Shown piece after piece: positions 16,132 to 24,973 of a DNA stretch of 64,000 nt; position 1 is the stretch's first letter; each line of letters starts with the position of its first letter. This stretch comes from Natrarchaeobaculum aegyptiacum (GTDB lineage: Archaea > Halobacteriota > Halobacteria > Halobacteriales > Natrialbaceae), in NCBI RefSeq assembly GCF_002156705.1, contig NZ_CP019893.1, positions 2,914,001-2,978,000 of the forward strand, given 5' to 3'. The translations under genes and the position numbers were made by a program. The notes below the pieces were generated by a model that was not told the origin of the DNA, did not search any database, and saw only the letters and a program-made list of their open reading frames with translations.

Positions 16132-17382
16132 ATGACTGGAATCGAGTACGACGACTTTCTGGACCTCGCGTACGAACCGGCGGCGTCGGACCTCGTCTGT
16201 GACTTTCGGCTCGAACCGGCCGAGGGGATGTCGATGGAGGCGGCGGCGAGTCGGGTCGCCTCGGAGTCTTCGAACGGCACGTGGGCAGCCCTTCACGTCG
16301 ACGAGGACGAGTTAACGCATCTCGGCGCGGTTGCTTGCGACATAGATGGCGACCGGGTCACCGTCGCCTACCCCGAAGAACTGTTCGAGCCCGGAAGCAT
16401 GCCCCAGATCCTCTCGTGTATCGCCGGGAACATCATGGGGATGAAAGCCGTCGACACGATCCGACTGCTCGACTGCCACTGGCCCGAGGGGCTCGCCCAG
16501 AGCTTTCCGGGTCCCCAGTTCGGGACCAGTGTCGCCCACGAAAAGCTCGACGCCGGCGACCGGCCGGTGCTGGCGACGGTTCCCAAGCCCAAGGTCGGAC
16601 TCTCGACCGAGGCCCACGTCCGCGTCGGCGAGGAGGCCTGGCGCGGCGGCATCGACCTCCTCAAAGACGACGAGAACCTCACCGACCAGGAGTTCAACCC
16701 CTTCGAGGACCGCCTCGCCGAGAGTCTGGCCGCCCGCGACCGCGTCCAGGAAGACGTCGGCGAACGCAAGGACTACCTCGTGAACGTCACCGGTGAGACC
16801 ACCGAGATGCTCGAGCGCGTCGACCTCGTGGCCGACCACGGCGGCGGGTTCGTCATGGTCGACGTCATCACCTGCGGCTGGTCGGCCGTCCAGAGCGTCC
16901 GCCAGCGCTGTGACGACCACGGGCTGGCGATCCACGCCCACCGTGCCATGCACGCCGCCTTCGACCGCCTTCCCCACCACGGCGTCTCGATGCGCGTGCT
17001 CGCACAGATCGCCCGCCTCACCGGCGTCGACCACATCCACACTGGCACCGCGGGACTGGGCAAACTCGCGAACGAGGACACACCGGGGATCAACGAGTGG
17101 CTCACCGGCGATCTGTACGGCCTCGAGCCGGTGCTCCCCGTCGCCTCCGGCGGACTCCACCCCGGCGTCGTCGACCAGTTACTCGAGGCGCTCGGGACCG
17201 ACATCATCGTCCAGGCCGGCGGCGGCATCCACGGCCACCCGGACGGGACTCACGCCGGTGCGAAAGCACTTCGGCAGGCCATCGACGCCTCGGTTGAGGG
17301 AGTCGCCCTCGAGGAGTACGCAGCAGAACACGCGGAGCTGGAGACGGCCCTCGAGAAGTGGGGCGCGGAGACGCCACGGTAA
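16132..17382 (+). CDS. rbcL: Type III ribulose-1,5-bisphosphate carboxylase (archaeal RuBisCO)
   Basis: A 416-residue large subunit of archaeal form III. It carboxylates ribulose bisphosphate made from AMP or nucleosides, giving two 3-phosphoglycerates. Active-site elements are all present: PKPKVG (K152, K154), the carbamylated lysine with metal ligands in GGIDLLKDDE (K178, D180, E181), HAHRAMHAAF (H270), loop 6 GTAGLGKL (K311), ASGGLHPG and QAGGGIHGHPDG. ATG 16132 fits homologues and the TATA box; an in-frame extension to 16087 would cross the promoter. It is monocistronic. AMP phosphorylase and R15P isomerase, its usual partners, are not in the window. Confidence 0.95.
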   Translation: MTGIEYDDFLDLAYEPAASDLVCDFRLEPAEGMSMEAAASRVASESSNGTWAALHVDEDELTHLGAVACDIDGDRVTVAYPEELFEPGSMPQILSCIAGNIMGMKAVDTIRLLDCHWPEGLAQSFPGPQFGTSVAHEKLDAGDRPVLATVPKPKVGLSTEAHVRVGEEAWRGGIDLLKDDENLTDQEFNPFEDRLAESLAARDRVQEDVGERKDYLVNVTGETTEMLERVDLVADHGGGFVMVDVITCGWSAVQSVRQRCDDHGLAIHAHRAMHAAFDRLPHHGVSMRVLAQIARLTGVDHIHTGTAGLGKLANEDTPGINEWLTGDLYGLEPVLPVASGGLHPGVVDQLLEALGTDIIVQAGGGIHGHPDGTHAGAKALRQAIDASVEGVALEEYAAEHAELETALEKWGAETPR

Positions 17383-17439
17383 CGCCGGTCGTCGCCCAGC
17401 CAAGACAAAATTCTTACCTGTTCGCGTTCGACCAGTTCC

Positions 17440-18408
17440 ATGGTCCGTCCGTCTCGCCGCTCCCTCCTCGCCCTCGCCGGAAGCACTGTCGTCACCGCCA
17501 CCACCGCAGTCGCCGGCTGCCTGAGCCGTGTCGAGGACGCGACCCGTGGCCAGTTCGAGAATCCGACCGACTCGCTCCCCTCGGCCGGAGAGAACGCCGG
17601 AAGCTGCCCCGACTACGACGTCGACTGGCTCGTCGCCTACCGCGAGATCGATCCCGACGAGGTTCCCATCTACCTCGAGCCGTCGACCGACTCGATCGGT
17701 GAGACCGAACGGATCACGTTCTCCCTGCGAAACGAGTCCTCCAGCGAGTTCTCGCACAACCAGTCCAACTGGCGGCTGCACAAGCGCGTAGACGGTGAGT
17801 GGTACTTCCTCGCCCCTCACGATGTCATTCTGCCGCTGCACAGCCTTCTCCCGCGCGAGAGTCACGAGTGGCACCTCTCGGTCGACAACGACGGCGTCGA
17901 GGGTGGGACCGCCATCGAACGGTCGCAGACGTACGCCGACCGCGATCCAATCTCCGGCCTCGGCGGTGGCGAGTACGCCTTCGGGACGGACGGCTGGTTC
18001 GACGACTCCGACGAACGAGTCGGGTTCTGCGCCCGTTTCGAACTCGAAGCCGACGAACTCGAACTGACGCCGACCGGCGAGGTGACGAAAACGAAGTGGG
18101 ACGACGGCGTCCTCGTCGCACGGTCGACGCGTGGGGACCCGGAAAGTGACCACTCGCGGCTCGGTGCCTACGAACTCGAGCGCGTCGACGATGACGTCGA
18201 GGGAACGCCGATGATCACCGAGACCGTACTCCGGAACGACCAGCTTCGGGACGTGATCGCCCTCGCGCGCGAGCACGACGCCGATCGCGTTCGCCTCGAG
18301 GAGTACGACGGCACCTACCCGATCTTCGGCAGTCGGGAGGACGGCCACTACGAGTACGACGGCGAGACCTACGAGATTTCGACGCGCGAACTCGAGGAAG
18401 GGGAATAG
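17440..18408 (+). CDS. Tat-exported lipoprotein of unknown function
   Basis: A 322-residue protein. The N-terminus has RRSLLALAGS, a twin-arginine-like signal, and a lipobox AVAGC (C27), so it should be exported folded and lipid-anchored on the outer face of the membrane. The body is acidic and beta-rich (ITFSLRNESSSEFSHN and WRLHKRVDGEWYFLAP suggest an immunoglobulin-like domain). It is a typical haloarchaeal hypothetical lipoprotein; I know no function. It stands 57 bases behind rbcL and probably has its own transcript. Confidence 0.75.
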   Translation: MVRPSRRSLLALAGSTVVTATTAVAGCLSRVEDATRGQFENPTDSLPSAGENAGSCPDYDVDWLVAYREIDPDEVPIYLEPSTDSIGETERITFSLRNESSSEFSHNQSNWRLHKRVDGEWYFLAPHDVILPLHSLLPRESHEWHLSVDNDGVEGGTAIERSQTYADRDPISGLGGGEYAFGTDGWFDDSDERVGFCARFELEADELELTPTGEVTKTKWDDGVLVARSTRGDPESDHSRLGAYELERVDDDVEGTPMITETVLRNDQLRDVIALAREHDADRVRLEEYDGTYPIFGSREDGHYEYDGETYEISTRELEEGE

Positions 18409-18437
18409 GGCGTTGTCGACCGAACGCTCGAGATCGT

Positions 18438-18482
18438 ACTTCGAAGTATGATACTTGAAAGTACGATACTCTCAAGTAAGTT
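18438..18482. repeat. Three tandem 15-bp repeats containing overlapping palindromes
   Basis: ACTTCGAAGTATGAT, ACTTGAAAGTACGAT and ACTCTCAAGTAAGTT follow each other without gaps. Each has the form ACT-N4/5-AAGTA. TACTTCGAAGTA (18437-18448) and AAGTAT-G-ATACTT (18444-18456) are perfect palindromes. A further GAAGTACG lies at about 18494. Placement 140-180 bases before bioB suggests a multi-site operator. Confidence 0.6.
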
Positions 18483-18590
18483 CCTCTACCGCCGAAGTAC
18501 GCCATCTGAAGCGGCGGGCTGTCAGGTTATCCATTCACGCGTGTGCGATCACCCGCATATCGTCGCAACATTCGTGACTATCCACAACCA

Positions 18591-18596
18591 TTATAT
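18591..18596 (+). promoter_or_regulatory. TATA box of the biotin operon
   Basis: TTATAT centred 26 bases before the GTG start of bioB at 18620. This position makes a leaderless transcript likely and supports the GTG start. Confidence 0.55.
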
Positions 18597-18619
18597 TCTC
18601 GTCAACCACTCGACTAGGT

Positions 18620-19753
18620 GTGGTTTACGAGACTGGAAACGAGACGGTCGACGACGCACTCGAGCGGGTGCTCGCCGGCGAGCGACTCGATCGGACCGAC
18701 GGGATCGCGCTGATCGCCCAGCCGGTCGAGCCGCTCGCGGAGGCCGGTGCCGTCGTGCGCGATCACTTCGGCGACGGCACGGTCGACGCCTGCTCGATCG
18801 TCAACGCGAAGGCGGGCAACTGTGCGGAAGACTGTGGCTTCTGTGCGCAGTCGGTCCACTTCGACACCGGCATCGACACCTACGGCTTCCTCGGTCCGGA
18901 GAAGGTCCTCGAGGCAGCCAGACGAGCCGAGGCCGACGGTGCCCAGCGCTTCGGCATCGTCGTCGCCGAGAAGGGCGTCTCGAAGGAACGTCGGCCAGAA
19001 GAGTGGCAGGAGGTCCTCGAGGCGATTCGACTCGTCCGCGAGCAATGTGACCTCGAAATCGACGCCTCGCTGGGAATCCTCACGGAGGAAGAGGCCGCGA
19101 TCCTCGCCGAAGAGGGCATCCGCCACTACAATCACAACATCGAGACCTCGCCGCGGTACTTCCCCGAGGTCGTCGGTACCCACAGCTTCGAGGATCGGGT
19201 CGAGACACTCGAGGTGGCCAGAGACGCCGGGATGGACCTCTGTGCGGGGGTCATCCTCGGCATGGGCGAGACGCCGACCGATCGCGTCGACGCAGCGATC
19301 GCGCTGCAGGAGATCGGGGTTTCCTCGCTCCCGGTGAACGTACTCAATCCCATCGAGGGGACGCCACTGGCCGAGCGAGCGACACCGCTCTCGACCGACG
19401 AGATCGTGAAGACGGTGGCGGTCTACCGGCTGCTCCACCCCGAAGCGCGGGTGCGGCTCACCGGCGGCCGCGAGGTCAATCTCGAGCCAGACGAACAGCA
19501 CCTGCCGCTCGAGGCTGGTGCCGACGGGTTGCTCACCGGCGACTACCTCACCACCGAGGGACAGTCACCCGGCGAGGACATCGCGATCGTCGAGCGCGCG
19601 GGCCTCGAGCCCAACCGCGCGGTCAACGACTTCGATCCCGACGCGGTCAAGGCCCGCCACGGCGTCGACGCGGCGTCGCCCGACGGCACGACGGGAACTG
19701 ACGATTCGACCGAGACGGCGGCGAGTACGGCTGTCGAATCGAGCGACGACTGA
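18620..19753 (+). CDS. bioB: Biotin synthase
   Basis: A 377-residue radical SAM enzyme that inserts sulfur into dethiobiotin, the last step of biotin synthesis. The SAM-cluster cysteines are in GNCAEDCGFCAQSV (C68, C72, C75). Later motifs are YNHNIETSPRYFPEV, the GMGETPTDRVD loop and VNVLNPIEGTP. The last 40 residues are a Thr/Ser/Asp-rich extension beyond the usual end, perhaps a disordered halophilic tail. The GTG start sits right after the TATA-spaced position. First gene of the bioB-bioU-bioF-bioD cluster. Confidence 0.93.
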   Translation: MVYETGNETVDDALERVLAGERLDRTDGIALIAQPVEPLAEAGAVVRDHFGDGTVDACSIVNAKAGNCAEDCGFCAQSVHFDTGIDTYGFLGPEKVLEAARRAEADGAQRFGIVVAEKGVSKERRPEEWQEVLEAIRLVREQCDLEIDASLGILTEEEAAILAEEGIRHYNHNIETSPRYFPEVVGTHSFEDRVETLEVARDAGMDLCAGVILGMGETPTDRVDAAIALQEIGVSSLPVNVLNPIEGTPLAERATPLSTDEIVKTVAVYRLLHPEARVRLTGGREVNLEPDEQHLPLEAGADGLLTGDYLTTEGQSPGEDIAIVERAGLEPNRAVNDFDPDAVKARHGVDAASPDGTTGTDDSTETAASTAVESSDD

Positions 19754-19818
19754 GAACCGACGACCAGCGAGACGAGAGTCCGCTCCACAACACGACACAC
19801 GCAGACGACACACGACAC

Positions 19819-20904
19819 ATGGACGACATCACTTTCGCAGTACTGGGAACCGGTGGAATCGGCCGACGAGCACTCGAGGTCAGTCAACACAAGGACGCCC
19901 TCACCCCCGTGGCGGCGTGTGATCGCCACGGCGTCGCCATCGATTCAGCGGGCCTCGACGTCGACGAACTGCTCGAGGCGACGGAAGGGAACATCGACAG
20001 CGGGCCACAGGGCGAGGACGTCGCCACCGACGGCGGCGCTGTCGCCGAGGGTGACGGAGCCACGGCCTCCGGCGGCGTCAAACAGCACGGTGAGGGCGAG
20101 GGCGTGGTCGCCTCCGCGCAGGCCCATCCAAGCGAGGACCCGATCCAGGAGATCATCGACCACGGCGAGGCCATCGACGCCGTCTTGCTCGCGTTGCCGA
20201 ACTACGAACACGACTTCATCCCGCGGACCGCAGACCGGTTCGTCGAGGGCGGCTACTCCGGCGTTCTGATCGACGTTCTCAAGCGTTCGCGCGTTATCGG
20301 CATGCTCGACGAGCGTAGCGAGACCCTCGAACAGGCCGGTATCACGTTCGTCTGCGGAGCTGGCGCGACACCCGGCCTCCTCACGGGTGCGGCAGCGCTG
20401 GCCGCCCAGTCGTTCGTCGAGATCACCGACGTCGACATCTGGTGGGGCGTCGGCCTCGAGTCCGGCTACGAGGACAACCGCGGCACCGTCCGCGAGGACA
20501 TCGCCCACCTTCCAGAGTACGACCTCGAGACGGCCCGCAGCCTCTCCGAGGACGACATCGAGGCTATCGTCGACGACCACGACGGCGTCCTCGAGTTCGA
20601 GGACATGGAACACGCCGACGACGTGCTCCTCGAGCGCGCGGGTGTCTGTGACGCCGCGGACGTCACTGTCGGCGGCGTTCTAGACGTCCGAAACGACGAG
20701 AAGCCGACGACGACCACGGTCCGCGTGACCGGTCGCACCTTCGACGGCGAGACGGCGACTAACACCTTCCAGCTCGGCGACGCGACGAGTATGGCAGCGA
20801 ACGTCAACGGCCCGGCGCTGGGCTACCTGAAAGCCGGCGTCCGTCGGAACCGCGCTGGCGAGTACGGCGTCGTCGGTCCAGCCGAACTGATGCCCGGATT
20901 CTGA
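19819..20904 (+). CDS. bioU: BioU-type (S)-8-amino-7-oxononanoate/DAPA synthase (saccharopine dehydrogenase-like)
   Basis: A 361-residue NAD(P)-binding Rossmann protein (VLGTGGIG near the N-terminus). It strongly resembles the cyanobacterial saccharopine-dehydrogenase-like protein known as BioU: ALPNYEHDF, VLIDVLKRS, CGAGATPGLLTGAAALAAQS, TVREDIAHLPEYD, MEHADDV and DATSMAANVNGPALGYLKAG. BioU is a suicide enzyme that makes 7,8-diaminononanoate from the BioF product using its own lysine amino group, doing the job of BioA. The matching lysine is K155 here; about 30 acidic/glycine-rich residues (61-100) are inserted before it. Its place between bioB and bioF, with no bioA, supports this. If wrong, it is a related oxidoreductase. 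Confidence 0.8.
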   Translation: MDDITFAVLGTGGIGRRALEVSQHKDALTPVAACDRHGVAIDSAGLDVDELLEATEGNIDSGPQGEDVATDGGAVAEGDGATASGGVKQHGEGEGVVASAQAHPSEDPIQEIIDHGEAIDAVLLALPNYEHDFIPRTADRFVEGGYSGVLIDVLKRSRVIGMLDERSETLEQAGITFVCGAGATPGLLTGAAALAAQSFVEITDVDIWWGVGLESGYEDNRGTVREDIAHLPEYDLETARSLSEDDIEAIVDDHDGVLEFEDMEHADDVLLERAGVCDAADVTVGGVLDVRNDEKPTTTTVRVTGRTFDGETATNTFQLGDATSMAANVNGPALGYLKAGVRRNRAGEYGVVGPAELMPGF

Positions 20905-21053
20905 CCAATGAACGGGCCGTGACCCACGTCCATACAGCGACTGGCCTCGACAGAATCGCCGTTTCGACGGCCGAGAGCGGGCGAACCGATCGCACAGTGT
21001 GCACACGACCGAACCGTGACAGTCAAATCGTGGCGACGATACCCTTCACCCAG

Positions 21054-22271
21054 ATGGAAGACCGCGGGTTCGACCTCGAGGACCGTCTCGAGGCCCTCGA
21101 GTCGGCCGAACTGAAACGACGGCTCTCCCCCGTCGACCGTGTCGCAGAGCGCGGCTACTTCGCCCCGCCCTCCGGAAGCGAGTTGCCAGTCCTCGACGGC
21201 GAGGAGGCGCTGGTGTTCGCCTCGAACAACTACCTCGGACTCACCGACGACGAGCGGGTCGAGAACGCCGCCCGGCAGGCTGCCTCGACCGTCGGAACCG
21301 GCGCTGGCGCGAGCCGTCTCGTGACCGGCGATACGATGGTCCACCGCGACCTCGAGCGCCAGCTCGCAGAGACCAAGGGATGTGATCGGGCGCTCGCCTT
21401 CTCCTCCGGATACGCCGCGAACGTCGGCACGATCACGGCACTCGAGCCCGACGTGGTCTTCTCAGACGAGTACAATCACGCGAGCATCGTCGACGGCTGT
21501 CGGCTCGCTGGCTGTGAGACGGTCGTCTACGGCCACTGCGACGCGGCGAGTCTCGGGGCGGCGCTTGCAGAGCGGGCAGAACGCGCTTCCGGGACAGACA
21601 ACGAGAACGAATCGTGGCTGATCGTCACCGACACGGTCTTCAGCATGGACGGCACCGTCGCACCACTGGAAGCCATCTGCGACCTTGCCGAGGAGTACGG
21701 CGCGTGGGTGATGGTCGACGAGGCCCACGCGACGGGGCTGTACGTCAGGGGCGGTGGCATCGTTCAGGCCGAGGGACTCGAGGACCGCGTGCAGGTTCAA
21801 CTGGGGACTCTGTCGAAGGCGCTCGCCAGTCAGGGCGGGTACGTCGCCGGGAGTGACGCGCTGATCGAGTGTCTGGTGAACGACGCACGGTCGTTCGTCT
21901 TCTCGACCGGGCTGGCACCCACCGCGGCCGCGGCCGCGAGCGAAGCGCTGCACCTCTCTCGGCACACCGACGTCCGAGACCGCCTCTGGGAGAACGTCGC
22001 CCACCTCCGTGACGGCCTCGAGACGATGGGATTCGAGGTGCTCGGCGACTCCCAGATCTTGCCGGTTTTCGTCGGAGACCGGCGGGACGCGCTCGCACTC
22101 GCCGATGGGCTCCGCGAACGCGGGGTCGTCGCCCCGGCGATCCGTACGCCGACGGTTCCCGAAGGGACGAGCCGGATCCGGGTGACGCCGATGGCCACCC
22201 ACGATCAGTCCGACGTGGTGGCCTGTCTCGAGGCGTTCCAGGCCGCCGGGCAAGAGGTGGGACTACTGTGA
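21054..22271 (+). CDS. bioF: 8-Amino-7-oxononanoate synthase
   Basis: A 405-residue PLP enzyme of the alpha-oxoamine synthase family that condenses pimeloyl-CoA/ACP with alanine. Motifs: FASNNYLGLTDD, GTGAGASRLVTGD, SDEYNHASIVDG, VDEAHATG and the PLP lysine in LGTLSKALASQ (K255). ATG 21054 is chosen; the frame is open back to a GTG-like start at 20919, but those residues (THVHTATGL...) are unlike the family and overlap the region just after bioU. 2-Amino-3-ketobutyrate ligase is a close relative, but the biotin context decides. It overlaps bioD by 4 bases. Confidence 0.9.
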   Translation: MEDRGFDLEDRLEALESAELKRRLSPVDRVAERGYFAPPSGSELPVLDGEEALVFASNNYLGLTDDERVENAARQAASTVGTGAGASRLVTGDTMVHRDLERQLAETKGCDRALAFSSGYAANVGTITALEPDVVFSDEYNHASIVDGCRLAGCETVVYGHCDAASLGAALAERAERASGTDNENESWLIVTDTVFSMDGTVAPLEAICDLAEEYGAWVMVDEAHATGLYVRGGGIVQAEGLEDRVQVQLGTLSKALASQGGYVAGSDALIECLVNDARSFVFSTGLAPTAAAAASEALHLSRHTDVRDRLWENVAHLRDGLETMGFEVLGDSQILPVFVGDRRDALALADGLRERGVVAPAIRTPTVPEGTSRIRVTPMATHDQSDVVACLEAFQAAGQEVGLL

Positions 22272-23008
22272 CCGCCATCGACGACGCGTCCGATGGCGCG
22301 GCGTCTCGCGCACCGATCGCCGTCGTCGGCACCGGAACCGACGTCGGCAAGACCGTCGTCACGGCCGGACTGACCCGCTGGCTGCGCGAGCAAGGTTACG
22401 ACACGCGAGCGATCAAACCCGCACAGACCGGTCATCCCCCGGACGACGACGCCGGCTTCGTCGGCGAGGCCTGTGGCAACCCCGACGCGGCGACCTGTCC
22501 CCGATACCTCGAGCCGGCGCTCGCCCCGCGGATTGCAGCCGAGGTCGCGGAAGAAGCGCTCTCCTACGACAGGATTCTCGAAGCCTGTGAGCGCGAGATA
22601 GCGACCACCGACCTGCCGGTGGTCGAGGGCATCGGCGGGCTCCGCGTCCCGCTGGCCGGCGACCGGGAGGTGATCGACCTCGTCGCCGACCTCGAGGCGA
22701 CCGCCGTCGTCGTCACCCGGTCGGGACTGGGGACGCTCAACCACACCGCACTCACCGTCACGGCGCTCGAGCGTCGCGGCGTCGACGTCCTCGGAATCGT
22801 CTGCAACGAGTACGCAGGGGCGACGCTCGCCGAGCGAACGAATCCCGCGGAACTCGAGCGGATGACGGGGTGTGCAGTCGAGACGGTGCCGCCGCTTCGG
22901 GACGATAACACGACTGCGGCGGACACGACCCCAGAAGCCCTCGCAATCGGCGTCTCCGAGTCGCTCTCGTCGTCGTTTCTCGAGCGGCTCGAGGGAGTCG
23001 GCACCTGA
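22268..23008 (+). CDS. bioD: ATP-dependent dethiobiotin synthetase
   Basis: A 246-residue P-loop enzyme that closes the ureido ring of dethiobiotin from diaminononanoate, CO2 and ATP. Walker A is GTGTDVGKTVVTAGL; KPAQTG follows, then the VEGIGGLRVPL strand and TRSGLGTLNHT. It begins at GTG 22268 in a GTGA overlap with the bioF stop, so it is translationally coupled. It ends the biotin cluster, facing rfcL tail to tail with a 15-base gap. Confidence 0.92.
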   Translation: MTAIDDASDGAASRAPIAVVGTGTDVGKTVVTAGLTRWLREQGYDTRAIKPAQTGHPPDDDAGFVGEACGNPDAATCPRYLEPALAPRIAAEVAEEALSYDRILEACEREIATTDLPVVEGIGGLRVPLAGDREVIDLVADLEATAVVVTRSGLGTLNHTALTVTALERRGVDVLGIVCNEYAGATLAERTNPAELERMTGCAVETVPPLRDDNTTAADTTPEALAIGVSESLSSSFLERLEGVGT

Positions 23009-23023
23009 GACGGCACCGACGGT

Positions 23024-24553
23024 TCACATGAAGTCGCCCAGCCCGGACTGGTTCTCGTCGTCTTCGGCGTCTGCAGCGCGGTCTTCGGGAATCGGTTCGT
23101 CGGCGTCGTCCGACGTGTCTTGCTCTTGCCCGTCTGAATCGGACGAGTCGCCCGCAGCCTCGAGCGTTACCTGATCGTCGGTCGCCGACGCTGTACCTGC
23201 TTCGTCGTCGTCCGCATCGCGTTGGTCCTCCGCGTCGTCGGCACTGCCGAAGAAGGCCGAGCCCGAGTGTTCGACGGTCTGTTCCTCGAGCAGGTCCTCG
23301 GCCTCGTCGACGATCGACTGGACCTTGTTGGTGTCTTTGCCGCTGCCGGTGACGAACGACACTTCGCCGGCGTCGAGGTCGTAGGTCGCGGTCATCCTGA
23401 CGGTCAGGTCGCGGTTCCGGCAGTGGTGGGTCATCGCCGAGAGGTACGGAAGGATCTCCCGGCGGGCGGTCGCGACGCTCGTTCCCTCGCGCTCTGCGAT
23501 CCGTTCGGCGATGGCGTCGCGGGTGTTGCGGGTTCCCCTGGTTCGGCCGAGTTTCGACCAGTAACTCGGCGGGCCGTAACGGGTCCACCCGCCCTTGGGT
23601 TCCTGCCGGGAGGCGGCGACGCCAGCGGTCATGTTGTCGGTCGCGTAGCGCCAGTAGGAGTAGTTCTGCGAAGAGCGCACACGCCCGAGCCAGCGGTCGG
23701 CGTTCGCGAGGAAGCCGTAGGCGTCGGCCAGTTCCGCACCCGCGTAGTCCTTGGGGACGTTGTCTTCGATCCAGTTCAACATCTCGTCGGGGTTCTCGTC
23801 GACGTCGTAGGACGCTCGCAGCGCCCCCTCGGCGTCCTCCTCTTTGATCACCGTATCGAGAAAGTCGAAGATCCCCTGTGTGCGGTCGCGCTCGCTCGTC
23901 ACGACGTCGTCTTCGGTCAGCCGGTCTGCCTCCTCGGCGACCGCCTGCAGGTCGTTGACCGCAGAGCGCAGGTCACCGCTCGTGTTCTCGGCGATCCGCT
24001 CGAGGGCGGCGTCCTCGTACTCGATGCCTTCCTTGCGGCAGATGTCCCGGAGGACGGGGACGATCGAGCGGGCAGAGACGTCCCGGAACTCGATCGTCTC
24101 GCAGGCGTTGCGAAGCGAATTACTCATATCGTAGAACTCGTTTGCGACGAGGACGACCGGCTGGTTGGCCTCTTTGACGACGCTCGTGACGGCCCGAGAG
24201 CCACCGTAGTCGGCGTTGCCGTGGAAGTTGTCCGCCTCGTCTAAGATGACGAGTCGGCGGCCAGCCTCGCCGCCCGTCAGCGTGCCGCTCTTGGACGCCT
24301 CGCCGGCGACGCGTTCGATGACGTCCTTCTGGCGGTCGTCACTGGCGTTGAGTTCCATCACGGGCCAGCCCATGTCGTTCGCCAGCGCGTGGGCCGCGGA
24401 AGTCTTCCCGACGCCTGGACTGCCGTGGACGATCACCGCCTTCCGGTGGTCGTCCCACGTCCGCGCCCACTCCTCGAGTGCGTCCCGGGCCTTGTTGTTC
24501 CCGCGTACCTCCGACAGCGTCGTCGGGCGGTACGTCTCGGTCCAGTCGCTCAT
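23024..24553 (-). CDS. rfcL: Replication factor C large subunit
   Basis: A 509-residue AAA+ clamp-loader subunit, which with RFC small subunits opens and loads PCNA. Walker A is HGSPGVGKTSAAHAL, the Walker B region VILDEADNFHGN, and sensor 1 FYDMSNSLRNAC. A long acidic linker leads to the terminal PCNA-interacting box QSGLGDFM. The first six codons lie inside the 19-bp direct repeat that bounds the integrated element, so the gene keeps its full coding sequence but its 5' flank now comes from the element. That flank offers a strong GAGGAGGT ribosome site 9 bases before the ATG. Confidence 0.95.
   Translation of the reverse strand: MSDWTETYRPTTLSEVRGNNKARDALEEWARTWDDHRKAVIVHGSPGVGKTSAAHALANDMGWPVMELNASDDRQKDVIERVAGEASKSGTLTGGEAGRRLVILDEADNFHGNADYGGSRAVTSVVKEANQPVVLVANEFYDMSNSLRNACETIEFRDVSARSIVPVLRDICRKEGIEYEDAALERIAENTSGDLRSAVNDLQAVAEEADRLTEDDVVTSERDRTQGIFDFLDTVIKEEDAEGALRASYDVDENPDEMLNWIEDNVPKDYAGAELADAYGFLANADRWLGRVRSSQNYSYWRYATDNMTAGVAASRQEPKGGWTRYGPPSYWSKLGRTRGTRNTRDAIAERIAEREGTSVATARREILPYLSAMTHHCRNRDLTVRMTATYDLDAGEVSFVTGSGKDTNKVQSIVDEAEDLLEEQTVEHSGSAFFGSADDAEDQRDADDDEAGTASATDDQVTLEAAGDSSDSDGQEQDTSDDADEPIPEDRAADAEDDENQSGLGDFM
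24535..24553. repeat. Attachment site repeat (rfcL side)
   Basis: TCTCGGTCCAGTCGCTCAT, identical to 38407-38425. It corresponds to codons 1-6 of rfcL read on the minus strand. Together with the tyrosine recombinase 420 bases away it marks an integration boundary. Confidence 0.9.
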
Positions 24554-24557
24554 ATTA

Positions 24558-24574
24558 TCATGACCTCCTCATGA
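24558..24574. repeat. TCATGA-N5-TCATGA pair, left end
   Basis: Two palindromic TCATGA hexamers separated by CCTCC, 4 bases inside the attachment repeat. The same arrangement with a 5-base spacer occurs at the other end. Probable arm sites for integrase or its accessory protein; here they also overlap the rfcL ribosome site. Confidence 0.6.
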
Positions 24575-24604
24575 TTCATGTAGATGGAGCGCATTCGAGA
24601 GTCC

Positions 24605-24973
24605 ATGGCGTATATCCAGATAGTGGTATCCGACGAGCAAAAGTCCCGTTGGTCCGACCATGTAGAAGACGACCCAGCCGTTGACTCGATGTCTGATCTG
24701 GTTCGGACGGCAGTTGAGAAGCATATGGCGCGTGACGACTCAGAACCAGAAGCAGCCGTCACCACCCAGGCCGTCGAGGGTGAGCTGGATGATATCGAGG
24801 CCCGACTTGGCACCCTTGAAGACAAACTCGACCTGCTCCGGCTCGAGAACGTCGAAGAAGACCAACTCGAGGGAATCGTGGAAAATATCGCCGAACAGTA
24901 CGCAGCTGGCACCTCGGATACCATCCTGAACGAACTTGGTGCAGACCCGGATAACGAGTGGCCCAACCGATGA
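24605..24973 (+). CDS. Small helical protein coupled to the integrase (possible DNA-binding accessory)
   Basis: A 122-residue protein. MAYIQIVVSDEQKSRW followed by a helix and MSDLVRTAVEKHM resembles a ribbon-helix-helix layout. The second half (LDDIEARLGTLEDKLDLLRLENVEEDQL) is a coiled coil. The ATG at 24605 is preferred over one 21 bases upstream because the beta strand begins there. It overlaps the integrase by 4 bases. Haloarchaeal SNJ2-type integrases need small genes next to them, so an accessory or excisionase role is reasonable but not shown. Confidence 0.65.
   Translation: MAYIQIVVSDEQKSRWSDHVEDDPAVDSMSDLVRTAVEKHMARDDSEPEAAVTTQAVEGELDDIEARLGTLEDKLDLLRLENVEEDQLEGIVENIAEQYAAGTSDTILNELGADPDNEWPNR

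Noticed and set aside
20919-21053. Longer N-terminus for bioF
   Set aside because: The extra 45 residues do not resemble family members and contain no ordered pattern; ATG 21054 fits the known start.
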